DNA from: Prorocentrum cordatum
Lineage: Eukaryota; Sar; Dinophyceae; Prorocentrales; Prorocentraceae
Assembly (NCBI GenBank): GCA_963575745.1
Contig: CAUYUJ010005653.1
Coordinates: 1-49,007 of the forward strand
Direction of reading: 5' to 3'
DNA length: 49,007 bases
Position numbers and translations under genes: made by a program. Each line of letters begins with the position of its first letter. Positions within the stretch are counted from its first letter, which is position 1. Below, piece after piece: positions 19,825 to 30,589 of this stretch. The notes beneath the pieces were generated by a model. It was given only the letters and a program-made list of their open reading frames with translations. It was not told where the DNA came from and did not search any database.

Positions 19825-20458
19825 GAGACCAAACTACCCGTGGTGGGGCCCGCAACGGTCGGGCTGCTTGACAAGGAGGCGCATTGTATGACTTGGCTTT
19901 ACCTGGAAGCGAAACCGGGGTGGGTCACTTTCACCCTGTGAGGTGGTGCACGGCCTGGGCGTGGCAGCCTCCGTGCTACAGTGAGGAACGCTGCGCAAGG
20001 AGCGAGTGGGCCTTTAAGGCCACCCCGAGCCTCGGCCGCGAAGAGGTGTCCCGATCTAGATCAAGAGAACGGCCCGAAAACCAGCGCCCTTCCTGAGCCC
20101 GAGGTGACTCTTTACGCAATCTTTTGCCCTTCGGCTCTCGACCCTCCCGAATCCTCCCTCCCCTGCGCGGACCCCGCACCTCGTTCAAAATCGATCCCCG
20201 GACCTCGATCTCGGGGTCCGTCCTGGCCAAATATGCGAGCTGCGTCCAGCCGTGACGACGCGGACCTCCGGAAGCTCCTCCAGAAAGATCGATCCCCCTC
20301 GAGGCTCCTCGGCCCTCCCTGCGCGCAGGCCCCATGGAGGCCTCGACCCCTGCCGCAAGACACAGGCTTCGTCCTGGGCCCGCTCTGTGACGGCCCCGAG
20401 GCCCGACAACGGCCCCAAAGGCCAGAATCGATGATCAAGTCCACTGCTTTTCAATACA
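19825..20458. other. GC-rich sequence, coding status unclear
   Basis: Open frames exist on both strands (plus 19981-20817 is the longest) but are low in hydrophobic residues and high in Arg, Pro and Ser, as expected of GC-rich non-coding DNA. No domain or splice structure stands out. Confidence 0.3.
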
Positions 20459-20965
20459 ACTCCAAAGAGTTGACACAGAACACCGCGATTGAAAATCAGG
20501 TCACGGCGCCTTGCTCGTCCGCGGGCTCAGAGACACAAATTGTTGCAGGGACCTGCCCGAGGGTCACAATCGAAACTCCCACCTCTCCGCTCTGGCCACA
20601 TGTTCGAGGCCGAAGGCAATGGTCCCCTCCACTGCGATTCAACAAGACTCAACTCGCCATCGCTCGGACGTCCATTCCCCGTGCATTTTTCTATTTAGTG
20701 CGTGCATTTCTTCGCAGCGTGATCCAAAGTGTCCTCGATGGACCTCGCCGAGGAACAAACATGCCCACGTCCGAAGGATGCCATGTCAAACGAGTTGCCA
20801 CAGAACACCGCGACTGAACGTTTGCTGCAGGTCTGGGGTCCTGGATCGTCCGCGGGCCCCGAAGAGCATACATCGTTGGAGGCACGTGCCCGCGGGCCCA
20901 ACACGACACTCGAGCCGCACTCTCCGTCCTGGCCCGGTGTTCGAGGCCAGGGAGTCCAGCCGTGG
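20459..20965 (+). repeat. Diverged tandem duplication, ~324-bp offset
   Basis: CACAGAACACCGCGATTGAA with TCGTCCGCGGGCTC (from about 20474) recurs as CACAGAACACCGCGACTGAA with TCGTCCGCGGGCCC (from about 20798). The match continues through GCACGTGCCCG-like text and CTCTCCGTCCTGGCC. Confidence 0.6.
20659..20780. mobile_element. 122-bp MITE-like element, copy 1
   Basis: Bounded by CATCGCTCGGACGT (20659-20672) and ACGTCCGAAGGATG (20767-20780), inverted at 12 of 14 positions. A relative at 46653-46773 shares the interior (TCCATTCCC..., TCCTCGATGG(A/T)CCTCGCCGA) and has perfect 14-bp inverted ends. Confidence 0.6.
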
Positions 20966-21149
20966 CCACGGAAAGCCTCGCCGAGGCCCGCACAAAAGTT
21001 CCTAAGCATCCTCGCTCCTCGAACCCCGTGAGAGCTGCCGTCTGGTAAATTTTGCGGCGTGGTGGGACCCCCCACGGCCAGGAATCACAGACCGCAGCTC
21101 CCGGCGGCAGCTCCAGAGGAAGAACAAACCGCATCGGCGTACACTATTG

Positions 21150-21307
21150 TCGGCGGTGGACAAACCTCCCTTTAGTAAACCTCCCTTTAGTGAAAACGGC
21201 CTGGGACCGAAACCGACGGACCTGGACCCGCAAAAATGACGGCCGCGACGCCCTCTCGCGAACCGAATACGGCCAATTCCTTAATCGACGTGTCAGGGTA
21301 GGAGGTC
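21150..21307. repeat. 158-bp dispersed repeat, copy 1 (partner 46400-46557)
   Basis: TCGGCGGTGGACAAACCTCC through GTGTCAGGGTAGGAGG. It aligns without gaps to 46400-46557 with about 8 mismatches. It includes a small direct repeat, ACCTCCCTTTAGT(A/G). Confidence 0.85.
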
Positions 21308-21339
21308 TGTCCAGCCCCGATATTGGAGCTCCGCGGGGA

Positions 21340-21880
21340 CTTCTTGGATCGGCCTCCGGCGCCCCCTCGCCAGCGTGCCAGGGGCGGAGCGGGAAGCGCC
21401 GCCAAGGGGGCCCAGCGCCGATCCGAGATAGCAACTCGGAGCTCAAGCACAAACATGTTTATACAATAGCTTCTTGTTCGAATCTCCTTCTCCTCCTCCT
21501 CCTCCTGCTCCTCCTCCTCCTCCGCTTCCTCCCCCCACTCCTAGCCCTTTCGATCAGGGTCGGCGGCACCGGCCGTCAGGCCTCTCCAATATGTTTATAC
21601 AATAGCTTCTTGTTCGAATCTCTCGAGATGGATCGACTCGCGAAGGCCCGGGGGGCTCGAGACCGGGCGAAAATGCCCAGTGTTGAAAAATACGTTGCCT
21701 GGATCCAGAGGCAATGCACTATGCATGAACATAAGCCGTCGAAGGTCCGCGAGGACTTCTTGGATTGGCGCTGGACACCTCCCTGTCGCTGGGGGCTGGG
21801 AGCGCGCCAGGGCGAGGCGCTGGAGGCACCACCTAAGGGGGCCCCATCGCCGATCCAAGAGACCCGCGTGGAGCTCAGAG
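21340..21880 (+). repeat. Interleaved local duplications
   Basis: ATGTTTATACAATAGCTTCT plus TGTTCGAATCTC occurs at about 21454 and 21590. GACTTCTTGGAT(C/T)GGC ... GCGCC ... GGGGCCC ... CGCCGATCC(G/A)AGA occurs at about 21339-21430 and 21751-21865. A CTCCTC tract at 21485-21535 separates them. Confidence 0.65.
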
Positions 21881-21892
21881 AGTTGTACGTTC

Positions 21893-21932
21893 GCGCGGAT
21901 TGTTGTTGTTGTTGCTGTTGGTGTTGTTGTTG
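21893..21932. repeat. TTG/TGT trinucleotide tract
   Basis: TGTTGTTGTTGCTG tract immediately before dispersed repeat A. A longer TTG array precedes the second copy of repeat A. Confidence 0.8.
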
Positions 21933-21944
21933 ACCTCGTATTTC

Positions 21945-22268
21945 TGAAGAATAATTATTGCTGATCCCCCCTCACCGGTGCAAGCTGTTTTTTTCTCAAT
22001 CGAAGTGTGCTCCTCGACGCTCGCACCCTGTTTTTTGGCAAGGCAAGTCTTGATGCTCAAACTGCGCCCCTGGCCCCTGGGTTACAACAACAACGGCTCC
22101 CACCTGAGACTTCCTTACAATTTAGCCAGGACCCCCGCTCCCACCCGAGACGTCTTTGCATCTTATTCAGGAATCGCGCTGTCGCTCGGGACTTCCTGCA
22201 ATTTATTCAGGAATCGTTTTCTGGCGCTCTGGAGTCGCGCTTTCTCTGGAGACTTGCTTGCAATTGAC
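21945..22268 (+). repeat. ~320-bp repeat A, copy 1
   Basis: Starts at AATAATTATTGCTGATCCCC, contains CTCACCGGTG, CTCGACGCTC and CCTGGGTTACAACAACAAC, and ends near CTTGCTTGCAATT. It matches 24540-24862 with small indels. Confidence 0.8.
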
Positions 22269-22429
22269 TGAAGAATAACGCCCTTGTTTGGGATTTTTAC
22301 ATCATAGCGAAGACTGATAGGTTTCTAGTGGTGTCAAAACAAAATATCATGACTCCCCAGGGGGGTCTGGGCGGGATCCGGACGGGATCCGGGGAAATCC
22401 GGACAATCCTTTTTTAGCCAACAGTAGCG
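22269..22429. other. Unique spacer
   Basis: Holds GGCGGGATCCGGACGGGATCCGG, a small direct repeat. Nothing else seen. Confidence 0.4.
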
Positions 22430-22917
22430 CACTTCGTGGTCTTCGAGTTCCCAGAACTCCATTCCTGGGCAAGATTTTGAATGCCCGGAGCCAACTGTAG
22501 GCCACTTCGTGTTCTTCGAATTCCCAGAACTCCATTCCTGGGCATGATTTTGAATGCCCGGAGCCAACTGTAGGCCACTTCGTGGTCTTCGAATTCCCAG
22601 AACTCCATTCCTGGGCATGATTTTGAATGCCCGGAGCCAACTGTAAGCTACTTCGTGGTCTTTGAGTTCCCAAAACTCCATTCCTGGGCATGAGTTTGAG
22701 TGCCCAGAGCCAACTGTAGGCCACTTCGTGGTCTTCGAGTTCCCAGAACTTCATTCCTGGGCATGATTTTGAATGCCCGGAGCCAACTGTAAGCTACTTC
22801 GTGGTCTTTGAGTTCCCAGAACTCCATTCCTGGGCATGAGTTTGAATGTCCAGAGCCAACTGTAGGCCACTTTGTGTTCTTCGAGTTCCCAGAGCTCCAT
22901 TCCCGGGCCACATTTTG
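22430..22917. repeat. 73-bp minisatellite, ~6.5 copies
   Basis: Units of CCACTTCGTGGTCTTCGAGT, CCAGAACTCCATTCCTGGGC and ATGATTTTGAATGCCCGGAG; CCATTCC recurs every 73 bp (22459, 22532...). Frames such as FWELEDHEVAYSWL are by-products. Confidence 0.9.
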
Positions 22918-23685
22918 AATGCTGAGGCAGGCTGATGCTGAGGCTGGGGCAGGCTGAGGCCGAGGCAGGCTGAGGCTAAGGCCGAGGCTGAAGGCAGACT
23001 GAGGCTGAGGCTGAAGCAGGCTGAGGCTGAGACTGAGGCAGGCTGGGGCTGAGGCTGAGGCTGAGGCAGGCTGAGGCTGAGGCTGAGGCTGAGGCAGGCT
23101 GAGGCTGAGGCAGGCTGAGGCTGAGGCCGAAGCTAAAGGCAGACTGAGGCTGAGGCTTAAGCAGGCTGAGGCTGAGGCTGAGGCAGGCTGAGGCTGAGGC
23201 TGAGGCAGGCTGAGGCTGAGGCAGGCTGAGGCTGAGGCTGAGGCTGAGGCTGATGCAGGCTGAGGCTGAGGCAGACTGAGGCCGAGGCTGAAGGCAGACT
23301 GAGGCTGAGGCTGAAGCAGGCTGAAGCTGAGGCTGAGGCAGGCTGAGGCTGAGGCTGAGGCTGATGCAGGCTGAGGCTGAGGCAGCCTGAGGCTGAGGCT
23401 GAAGGCAGACTGAGGCTGAGGTCGAAGCAGGCTGAGGCTGAGGCTGAGGCAGGCTGAGGCTGAGGCTGAGGCAGGCTGAGGCAGAGGCAGGCTGATGCTG
23501 AGGCAGGCTGGGGCTGAGGCTGAGGCTCATGCAGGCTGAGGCTGAGTCTGGCTGAGGCTGAGGCCGAGGGTGAAGGCAGACTGATGCTGAGGCTGAGGCA
23601 GGCTGAGGCTGGGGCTGAGGCAGGCTGAGGCTGAGGCAGCCTGAGGCTGAGGCTGAGGCAGGCTGAGGCTGAAGCTGTGACTGCC
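22918..23685. repeat. GAGGCT hexanucleotide minisatellite
   Basis: About 770 bp of GAGGCTGAGGCAGGCT variants, with a higher-order pattern marked by GAAGGCAGACTGAGG every 100-150 bp. Confidence 0.95.
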
Positions 23686-23815
23686 GTGGCCGCTGCGACT
23701 GTCATCGCGAATGCGACTACGACTGCGAGAACAGCAGAATTCTACAACTGGATTCTCATCTGAATCTTAAGGGGAATGCTTCCACATATGCTCCTCGCAT
23801 CGCTGTTAGGTTGCT

Positions 23816-24185
23816 TTGTCGGGATATTTTTTTGCTCAAGCGCCGCGCTCCCGACACCCAGGCACCCAAGAGTCGCGCCCATTGTGGCCCCATGTGCCCC
23901 GCTGTCGCCGTTTGTGGCCCTCTCACTGTCCTACGTGGCCCAGTTGCTACCCTCAGTGGCCCCATCGTTGCCTTTTGGGGCTCCGCGTTATCTGCCTTTC
24001 GTGGCCCCCGCTCGTTCGCGCTCTTCGTGGCCCCATACGCAGTCCCTTCGTGTCCCCGCTGTCGCCCTTCGTGACCTACTTCGTGTCTTTCGTGGCCCTG
24101 CTGTCGTTCTCTCTCGCTCTCGCTTTCGCTCGCCGTCGCCGTCGTCGTCGTCGTCGTCGTCGACGTCGTCGTCGTCGTGGTCGGT
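23816..24185 (+). repeat. ~380-bp repeat B, copy 1, ending in a GTC/CGT array
   Basis: From GCTCAAGCGCCGCGCTCCCG through many CGTGGCCCC phrases to TCTCTCGCTCTCGCTTTCGC and a CGT tract. It is nearly identical to 24901-25290. Confidence 0.9.
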
Positions 24186-24423
24186 CCCCTGTCCGTCCCT
24201 CTTGGGGTCGGGTCGACGGTCCGCGGCCGCCCCGCCGATCAGCGCTGCCGCTGGCTAGGCCGACGGTCCGCGGCCTCCCCGCCGCTTGCCGGGGCCCGGC
24301 CTGCAGGGCAGAAAGGTATACCCCTCTAAATGGATTCGATCGAAGACGAGAAGGGCGGGTACCGAGGGTTTGGGAAATACGCGTTATTGGACACTCGAAC
24401 AGATAAAGGGCGAACAATCTTAA
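24186..24423. other. GC-rich spacer
   Basis: Contains GACGGTCCGCGGCC(G/T)CCCCGCCG twice (about 24217 and 24260). No gene recognised. Confidence 0.4.
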
Positions 24424-24537
24424 AATGATTGTTGTTGTTATTCTTGTTGTTATTGTTGTTGTGTTGTTGGTGGTGGTGTTGGTGTTACTGTTGTTGCTGC
24501 TGCTGCTGTTGTTGGTATTGTTGTTATTGTTGAACTT
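24424..24537. repeat. TTG trinucleotide array
   Basis: TTGTTGTTATTGTTG with GTGGTG and GCTGCTG variants. Precedes repeat A copy 2. Confidence 0.9.
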
Positions 24538-24539
24538 TC

Positions 24540-24862
24540 ACTTATGAAAAATAATTCTTGTTGATCCCCCTCACCGGTGTAGGCTGTTTTTTCTCAATCA
24601 AAATGTGCCCCTCGACGCTCTCACCCGGTTTTTTTACAGGGACAATTTATGCTAAAACTACGCCCCTGGCCCCCGGGTTACAACAACAACAACGACTCCC
24701 GCCGAAGACTTCCTCACAATTTACTCAGGACCCCCGCTCCTGAGACTTCCTCGCATTTTATGCAGGAATCGCGCTCTCGCTTGGGACTTACAATGTATTC
24801 AGGAATCGCTCTCCCGGCGCTCTGGGGTCGCGCTCTCGCAGGAGACTTGCTTGCAATTTACT
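24540..24862 (+). repeat. Repeat A, copy 2
   Basis: Same order of landmarks as 21945-22268: CTCACCGGTG, CTCGACGCTC, CCGGGTTACAACAACAAC, CTTGCTTGCAATT. Confidence 0.8.
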
Positions 24863-24894
24863 GAAACATGAATAGCGCCCTTGCGTTGGGATTT

Positions 24895-25224
24895 CTTGCA
24901 ATTTGCTCAAGCGCCACGCTCCCGACACCCAGGCACCCAGGAGTCGCGCCCGTTGTGGCCCCATGTGCATGCCCTTCGTGGCCCCGCTGTCGCCGTTTGT
25001 GGCCCCCTCACGGTCCTACGTGGCCCAGTTGCTACCCTCAATGGCCCCATCGTTGCCTTTTGGGGCCCCGCGTTATCTGCCCTTCGTGGCCCCCGCTCGT
25101 TCGCGCTCTTCGTGGCCCCATACGCAGTCCCTTCGTGTCCCCGCTGTCGCCCTTCGTGGCCTACTTCGTGTCCTTCGTGGCCCTGCTGTCGTTCTCTCTC
25201 GCTCTCGCTTTCGCTCGTCATCGC

Positions 25225-25256
<32 letters not shown>

Positions 25257-25290
25257 ACGTCGCCGTCGTCGTCGTCGTCGTGGTCGGTCC
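24895..25290 (+). repeat. Repeat B, copy 2, ending in a GTC/CGT array
   Basis: Nearly identical to 23816-24185, with a small insertion (GCATGCCCTTCGTGGCC near 24965) and a longer CGT/CGC tract at 25215-25285. Confidence 0.9.
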
Positions 25291-26079
25291 CCTGTCCGTC
25301 CCTGCCAGGAGCTACTTTGGAACGGATTTGGAAGGTTGCTGACAACAATTTGCTAGAAAGCCTGCTGCACCTTTGCGTTACCCCACCTGTCCCAACAACA
25401 CTTGAGGAAACCAGACTTCAGCCACAATCGGGTGATGTTGTCCATCGACGATAGGCGACAATGCCTTCCACAATTTCAGGGCGCGGAAGTGGTTCGCCTG
25501 AGCCGCCTTCGACAACCGTCACTGCGCCCCCTGGCACGTTGAGGCTTGCTAGAATGCCAAGAGCTGCCTGGCAAGGCTTCTGTACTCTTCTAAGACCCCC
25601 CCTCTACCAGCACTGGCTTGCATGCATCGCCCCACCTCCCGAAGCCACATCCCTAGTAAAATGCAACAGCTTCGCGCTCCCGGGGCCACATTCCATAGTA
25701 AACTGTAAACAAGTCGCGCGCTCCCGAAGCCAAGATGCCTCCAGGACGGCCCAACATGGCATCAAAACGGCCCAGGAGGGCCTCCTGTCGGAGCCAAGGC
25801 GACCTTAGAAGGCCATTCGACAGCCTAAGGCGGCCCCACGACGGCCCCTGAGCATCAACTATACGGCCAAAAGGTCCCCAAGACGGCCCGACAGAGCCCC
25901 ACGAGGGCCCCCGAAGGCTCCCAAGACTGCCTCACGGGAAGCCAACGCAACCACAAGACGGCTCAACCGTGTTCCATGAGGGCTCCTCCACTAGTCAAGC
26001 CGAAAATGTCACATGTGATAGCCATGCTCTTCCTCCAGCTCCTTCTCCTCCTCCTCCTTCACATCCTCCTCATCCCCCT
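25291..26079. other. Unassigned; diverged GGCC-rich short repeats
   Basis: 25320-25455 holds a protein-like plus-strand stretch (IWKVADNNLLESLLHLCVTP) with no recognisable family. 25610-25960 is built of loosely repeated CGGCCC, AAGACGGCCC and CCCGAAGCCA phrases, reminiscent of the reverse complement of the TCTTGG minisatellite. Confidence 0.35.
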
Positions 26080-26080
26080 C

Positions 26081-26114
<34 letters not shown>

Positions 26115-26757
26115 CCATCACCACCATCATCATCAACACAACCATCAACATCATCACTATCATCATCAGTATCATCATCATGATGATCATCATTATCATC
26201 ATCATTATAATCATCATCATCATCATCATGGCCATCATCATCACCTCCATCACCATCACCACCATCATCACCACCATGATCTCAATTACCATCATCGTCA
26301 CAACCACCATCATCATCATCAGCATCAACATCATCATCATCACCATCACCATAACCATCATCATCACGGTAATCGTCACCATCACCATCACCATACCATC
26401 ACTATCAACATCATCATCATCATCATCATCATGATAATCGCCGTCACCACCATCACCATCACCACCATCATCAGTTTCATCACCATCACCATCACCATCA
26501 CCATCACCATCACCATCATCATCATCATCATCATCACCAACATCACCGTAATCATCATCACCATCACCATCACTATCACCATCACCATCACCACCACCAC
26601 CATCATCATCATCATCAGCATCATCATCATTCTGATGACAATGACCACCATCCTCATCCTCATCCTCATCCTCATCCTTATCATTATCTTCATCGCCATC
26701 GCTATCATCAATATCATCGCCGCCACCATCACCACCACCATCACCATCCCGACAATC
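26080..26757. repeat. CAT/CAC trinucleotide array, ~680 bp
   Basis: Mixed CAT, CAC and ATC units with small higher-order blocks; (CCTCAT)n lies at 26650-26680. It gives long His-rich frames on plus and Asp/Met-rich frames on minus; these are not genes. Confidence 0.95.
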
Positions 26758-26998
26758 CCGAGCCTGGGGACACGAATTGTCACACGTGACGGCCCTCTGG
26801 GCACCCTCGAACAGTCGCAACTCAGAAATCTGGGCTGGCACGGTGGCAGCACTTGCTGCAGGCAGCTGGATAATATGGTGTTTGTTTGGTCCGTGTGATG
26901 CCCCCCGCGGTGTCTACAGGACGTCGCTGCAAGAACGGCCATCACCACGGACAGCATGGATGCATCGTGCGCGGCGTCGGCCGCGCAACTATGGAACG

Positions 26999-29025
26999 TC
27001 AGATCTCGTCGAATGAACGGTGAGCGTCCAACAAGTCGTCCTTGGCCAGCCGTGCGAAGGCAAAGGGGACCACAGCCGACCAGCGGGCCGCCCATGCGAG
27101 CACCACACAGTTCGCCAGACACATTCCTGCAGAACCCGCCAGAGCGGCGCTGGACTCCGCGAAGTACCACTCAGTCTCGATGACCTGCTCCTCCACGCGC
27201 CACAAGGCCTCCAGCGCTGCCACGCCTCCTAGAGCGCCGCCGCATGCCGCGGCCAACTGCGCCAACGCCCGCACGTCCAGCACACCGCGCCACGCCCTTA
27301 CGGAAGCCCACGCCGCGGTGGCCAAGGCGGTCGTCCAGAGGCTGCGCAAGTCGCGCTTGGTCTGCAGGCTCGGGGTATCCCGGTCGGGCCGAGAAGGCAC
27401 CTGGAAGACTTTCTCTGTTGCCCCTTCTCCCTCTCTCCCCCCCTAGAGAAGAGGAGGCGATTTGGACAGGTAAGATGGGGGGAGAGGGGACGAGGGTGGG
27501 GGCGGGCAAGGGAAGGAGGGAGGGAGGAGGATGGAGGAGTAGGAGGGACGACGAGAGGTGCAGGGAGGAGGGGGAGGGCGGAGGTGGAGGAGGAATCGGA
27601 GGAAGAGGGTGGAGGAGGAGGAGGAGGAGGAGGAGGAGGAGGAGGAGGAGGAGGAGGGGAGAAGGAGGGTGGAGGAGGAGGAGGAGGAGGAGAAGGAAGA
27701 GGAGGAAGAGGAGGCGGATGCTGTTGAGGAGGTTGCACGGGGCATGGGATTGGAGGCGGAGGACAGGACGTGGAAAAGGAATGGGGGGGGAAGGGTGGGG
27801 GAGGGGACGCGGGGGAAGACCGGACGGGCGGGTAACGAGGGTTATCCTTGCACCACGACGGCGTCGGGGCACTCCCTGGCCACCAGCCTCAGGCCCCTGC
27901 GCAGCAGGTCGGGCGTCTCGCCGCTGAGGAGGTAGGCTTTCACAGGCCACCAGGTCTCCTCTTTCCTCTGGGGGATCCCGATGCCATGCACATATTTACA
28001 TATATATATATGTATATACACATGTGTATGCATCTATATATATATATATATATACATACACCTGTATACACAAATCATTCTAGGACTATATATACATAAA
28101 CTTGTGAGCAGGTGTATCCCGTACCGAGGTGCTCCTCCTCCCGCCACCGTCCCCCTCTCCTCAAGCAAGAGGAAGGCCACACGACGGCACAACATGCGCG
28201 ACCTTCGTCTCCCGTCCTCTTCATGCCGGGCTGGCTCAGGTAGGCCAGGACCTCGGGCAGGGCGGCCGCCGCCCTGCAGTTGGCCGCGGACCTCAGCAGC
28301 TGGCACAGCAGGGTCGCCTGCAGCTCCTGCCCTTGCGCCGTGCCCCAGGGCTCGCCCCCCGCAGCCACGAGGCCGCTGAGCACCCAGGGCGGAACTTCTC
28401 GGCCCTCTGGTGGCAGGGCGCCCACGACATCGAGCACGACGCGCAGCGCGGCGGCCCTGTGTGACTCTGTGCTGCCAGGAGCTGTGCCCCGCGCGGGCCC
28501 GGGTAGCGCCAGCGCGTCAAGGAACAGCGGCTCCAGGCCGCCCAGGGGGGCCAGGCTCTGCGCCGCCAACCGCCGCTGGCTCAGCTGCTCCAGCCGGGCG
28601 AGCGCTCTAGAACGCTCGTGGTCGAGCAGGAGCGGCTGCCGCAAGGTCTGCAGCGGCTCCTGATGGAGCCTCGCACGCACGAGGTTCGGGACCTGGTACG
28701 GGCCAAGGTGTGCCGCAACGCGCCAGCCCAGAAAGTCGCGGAGCACGGAGCCACCGACGCTGCTGGAAGCGTCGAGGGCCCGCATCTTCTCTGGATCCTG
28801 GTAGCGCCAGCGCGCCGCAAGCAGCAGCAGCCACATCGCCGCGGCGGGGGGCAGCAGCAGCCCCAGCCGACCCACGAAGGAACCGCCGATCCCGCCGGCC
28901 CCTGCCTCTTCCGTCTGCAGCCGCGCCCTGGCCAGACTGAGCTGCGAGGCAACTGGCAACGAGGCGCCCCCGGCATGACTGACGTAGTACGTCTTCTTGA
29001 ACACGTTCCAGGGCCGCAGCGCCAT
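26999..29025 (-). CDS. Multi-exon host gene, membrane protein of unknown family (443 aa in my model)
   Basis: My model has three exons. Exon 1 is 29025-28203, starting at ATG in MALRPWNVFKKTYYVSHAGG. Exon 2 is 27960-27854, reading EETWWPVKAYLLSGETPDLL. Exon 3 is 27400-26999, ending SFDEI then TGA. Splice signals used: GAAG|GTCGCG, GGAAAG|AG, GTCGTG|GTGCAAGG and TCTTCCAG|GTG, all phase-compatible. Composition is typical of a real GC-rich protein: helix-like, Leu/Ala/Arg-rich, no repeats. A hydrophobic stretch at residues ~54-72 (LGLLLPPAAAMWLLLLAARW) and two more in exon 3 (~355-375 and ~395-425) suggest a multi-pass membrane protein. Intron 2 contains a GGA array and intron 1 a TA microsatellite. 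The frame stays open to 29181, so an earlier start or exon is possible. I do not recognise the family. The exon 1/2 junction is the least certain. Confidence 0.6.
27478..27725. repeat. GGA trinucleotide array within intron 2 of the membrane-protein gene
   Basis: G-rich irregular sequence then (GGA)n at about 27605-27715. On the transcribed strand it is CCTCC-rich and could act as an extended pyrimidine tract before the acceptor at 27401. Confidence 0.85.
27988..28058. repeat. TA/CATATA microsatellite within intron 1
   Basis: TTTACATATATATATATG and CTATATATATATATATAC. It lies between exons 1 and 2 of the membrane-protein gene. Confidence 0.85.
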
Positions 29026-30318
29026 GGCGCGCCAAGCGGTGGGCCCGCCCCGCCCCCGGGCGCCTGGAGCCCAAAAGAACGACAAGCTCTCGTCTGGCAA
29101 CTTCCGCTTCGGCAAGGAAGGTATTCCAGGTTGGATCCAACATGTCAAGGCAGCGCTCGGCAAACATGTGCTTCCCCCCACCTCTGGTCCTCCGCATGTC
29201 CTCGTCTCTCTTTTTCTTTGCCTTCCTTACCTCCGCCTAATGCTCTTCCTTCGTCCTCTTTGCTGAAGAGGGGTTTGCAATACGTGTGGCCGCGACAACG
29301 CGAGACTTGTTGAAGGCACGCACGCTCATATGCAGAGGCGTGGCTGCTGGTGGCTGCGCCGCCAGCTTGCTGCAGTTTCACGCAGCAAGCTCTGCTCCAA
29401 CCCTACCCCCACTCTCTGCCTGGCGCTGTCCCCCTGGGGAAACCACAAGGTACCAAAACCGCTACTCCGTGGACCTCTCCCGGGGTGCGTTCTGACCAGG
29501 GTCTCGAGGCGAAGGCGGCGGTGGCGACGAGGGCCGTCCAAGCGGCCCCCAAAGGGGGAAAGCGAGGAACAGCTAACTAGCGGTATGGGTATCTTTTCCT
29601 CCCCTGATTCCCTCCCAAGCATGTCTACCGTCCCCCACTCCGCTTCTCTCTGCCTCCCCTGCGCCGCCCTCTCCCTGCGCCTCTGCCTCTGCCGCGGCCT
29701 CTCCCCCCTTGCCTCTCTCTCTCTCCGCCCCCCGCTGCTCCTCCGCCCCCCCCCTCCGGCCCTCCTTCCCTGCCCCCCCCGTGCTCCTCGAGTTCCCCCA
29801 GCACTCAGGGGGCGAATAACGGTGTGAAATCGACTCTTCCGCGGTCGGGGGGCGCCTGCCCCCCTGGGCGCCTGCAAAATTCTCCCCTACGATGCCACGT
29901 AGGGGTCAGAAGCTTTTCAGCCGCCCGGGGGGGAGGCGTCCCCGACGGCGGAAACATGTACTTTTATACCGTTCCTCGCCCGCTAACGTACCTCGCTCCA
30001 CTCCTTCCCCCTCGCCTGCCCTCGCTCCGACTCCTCTTCCCTCTCCTGTCCTCGGGTTGCCTGCAGCGGCGCGCCGTCGCCCGAAGCCTGCTGGCCTCAC
30101 TCGTCGGGGCCCTTAGCAAGGTCCCCGCTCGCGAAGCGCGCTTCGTCGAAGAACCTTCCCAGCAGGGGTGCCGGCCGAGAGCGCAAGCCCCGAGTGCGGA
30201 TGGTGAGAGAAGGGGGGAATGGGGATGGAGAGGGGGGATTTCGGGAGGGGAGGATGGGACAAGCAAGGTGCGCTCGCGCCAGATCTGACATCCTACACCT
30301 CCTCGCCCATCCTTTTCC
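29026..30318. other. GC-rich sequence upstream of the membrane-protein gene, no clear gene
   Basis: The exon 1 frame continues open to 29181, so 29026-29181 may be 5' UTR or coding. From 29330 to 29877, frames are open on both strands, but one is Ser/Leu/Pro-rich and the other Arg/Gly-rich, the usual mirror of pyrimidine-rich DNA (CTCTC tract at about 29715). CCCCTACG and its inverse near 29885-29905 make a small hairpin. No promoter motif can be supported. Confidence 0.3.
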
Positions 30319-30449
30319 ATGGCGCGGATCCGTTGGTCGTTCTCCGCCGACGGGTGCCATAGCGGACATGGAGCTCCCCCAAAGAACCACTATCGGGCCA
30401 TGCGCAATCAGAAACAGTGGACCTGTATACCTTGGAAGAGGACACACTG

Positions 30450-30500
30450 GAGGAGGAGGAGGAGGAGGAGGAGGAGGAGGAGGAGGAGGAGAAGGAAGAG
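30450..30500. repeat. GAG trinucleotide tract
   Basis: (GGA)n of about 45 bp. Confidence 0.85.
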
Positions 30501-30589
30501 GCGTTTCGGCCGAGGCCGCCGGGAAAGAGGGAGCGCTCTCCCCGCCACGGCCGGGCAACGCCCTGCGCGGCGCCATACGCCCGCGGAGA

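Noticed and set aside
19981-20817. 278-codon plus-strand ORF as a host gene
   Set aside because: Arg/Pro/Ser-rich text across a diverged tandem duplication and a MITE-like element, with an equally open opposite strand; no domain.
21150-21307. Shared minus-strand peptide (RVQVRRFRSQAVFTKGRF) in the 158-bp repeat as a conserved gene
   Set aside because: Of about eight differences between the copies, most change the amino acid, so there is no sign of protein-level constraint.
21454-21490. TGTTCGAATCTCC as a tRNA T-loop
   Set aside because: No flanking acceptor, D or anticodon stems can be paired. The segment is part of a direct repeat.
22334-23705. ORFs with MEFWELEDHEVAYSWL repeats and Ser/Leu/Gln/Pro repeats
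   Set aside because: Generated by the 73-bp minisatellite and the GAGGCT hexamer array.
25969-27170. Long His-rich plus-strand and Asp/Met-rich minus-strand ORFs
   Set aside because: They are translations of the CAT/CAC array and show no independent coding signal.
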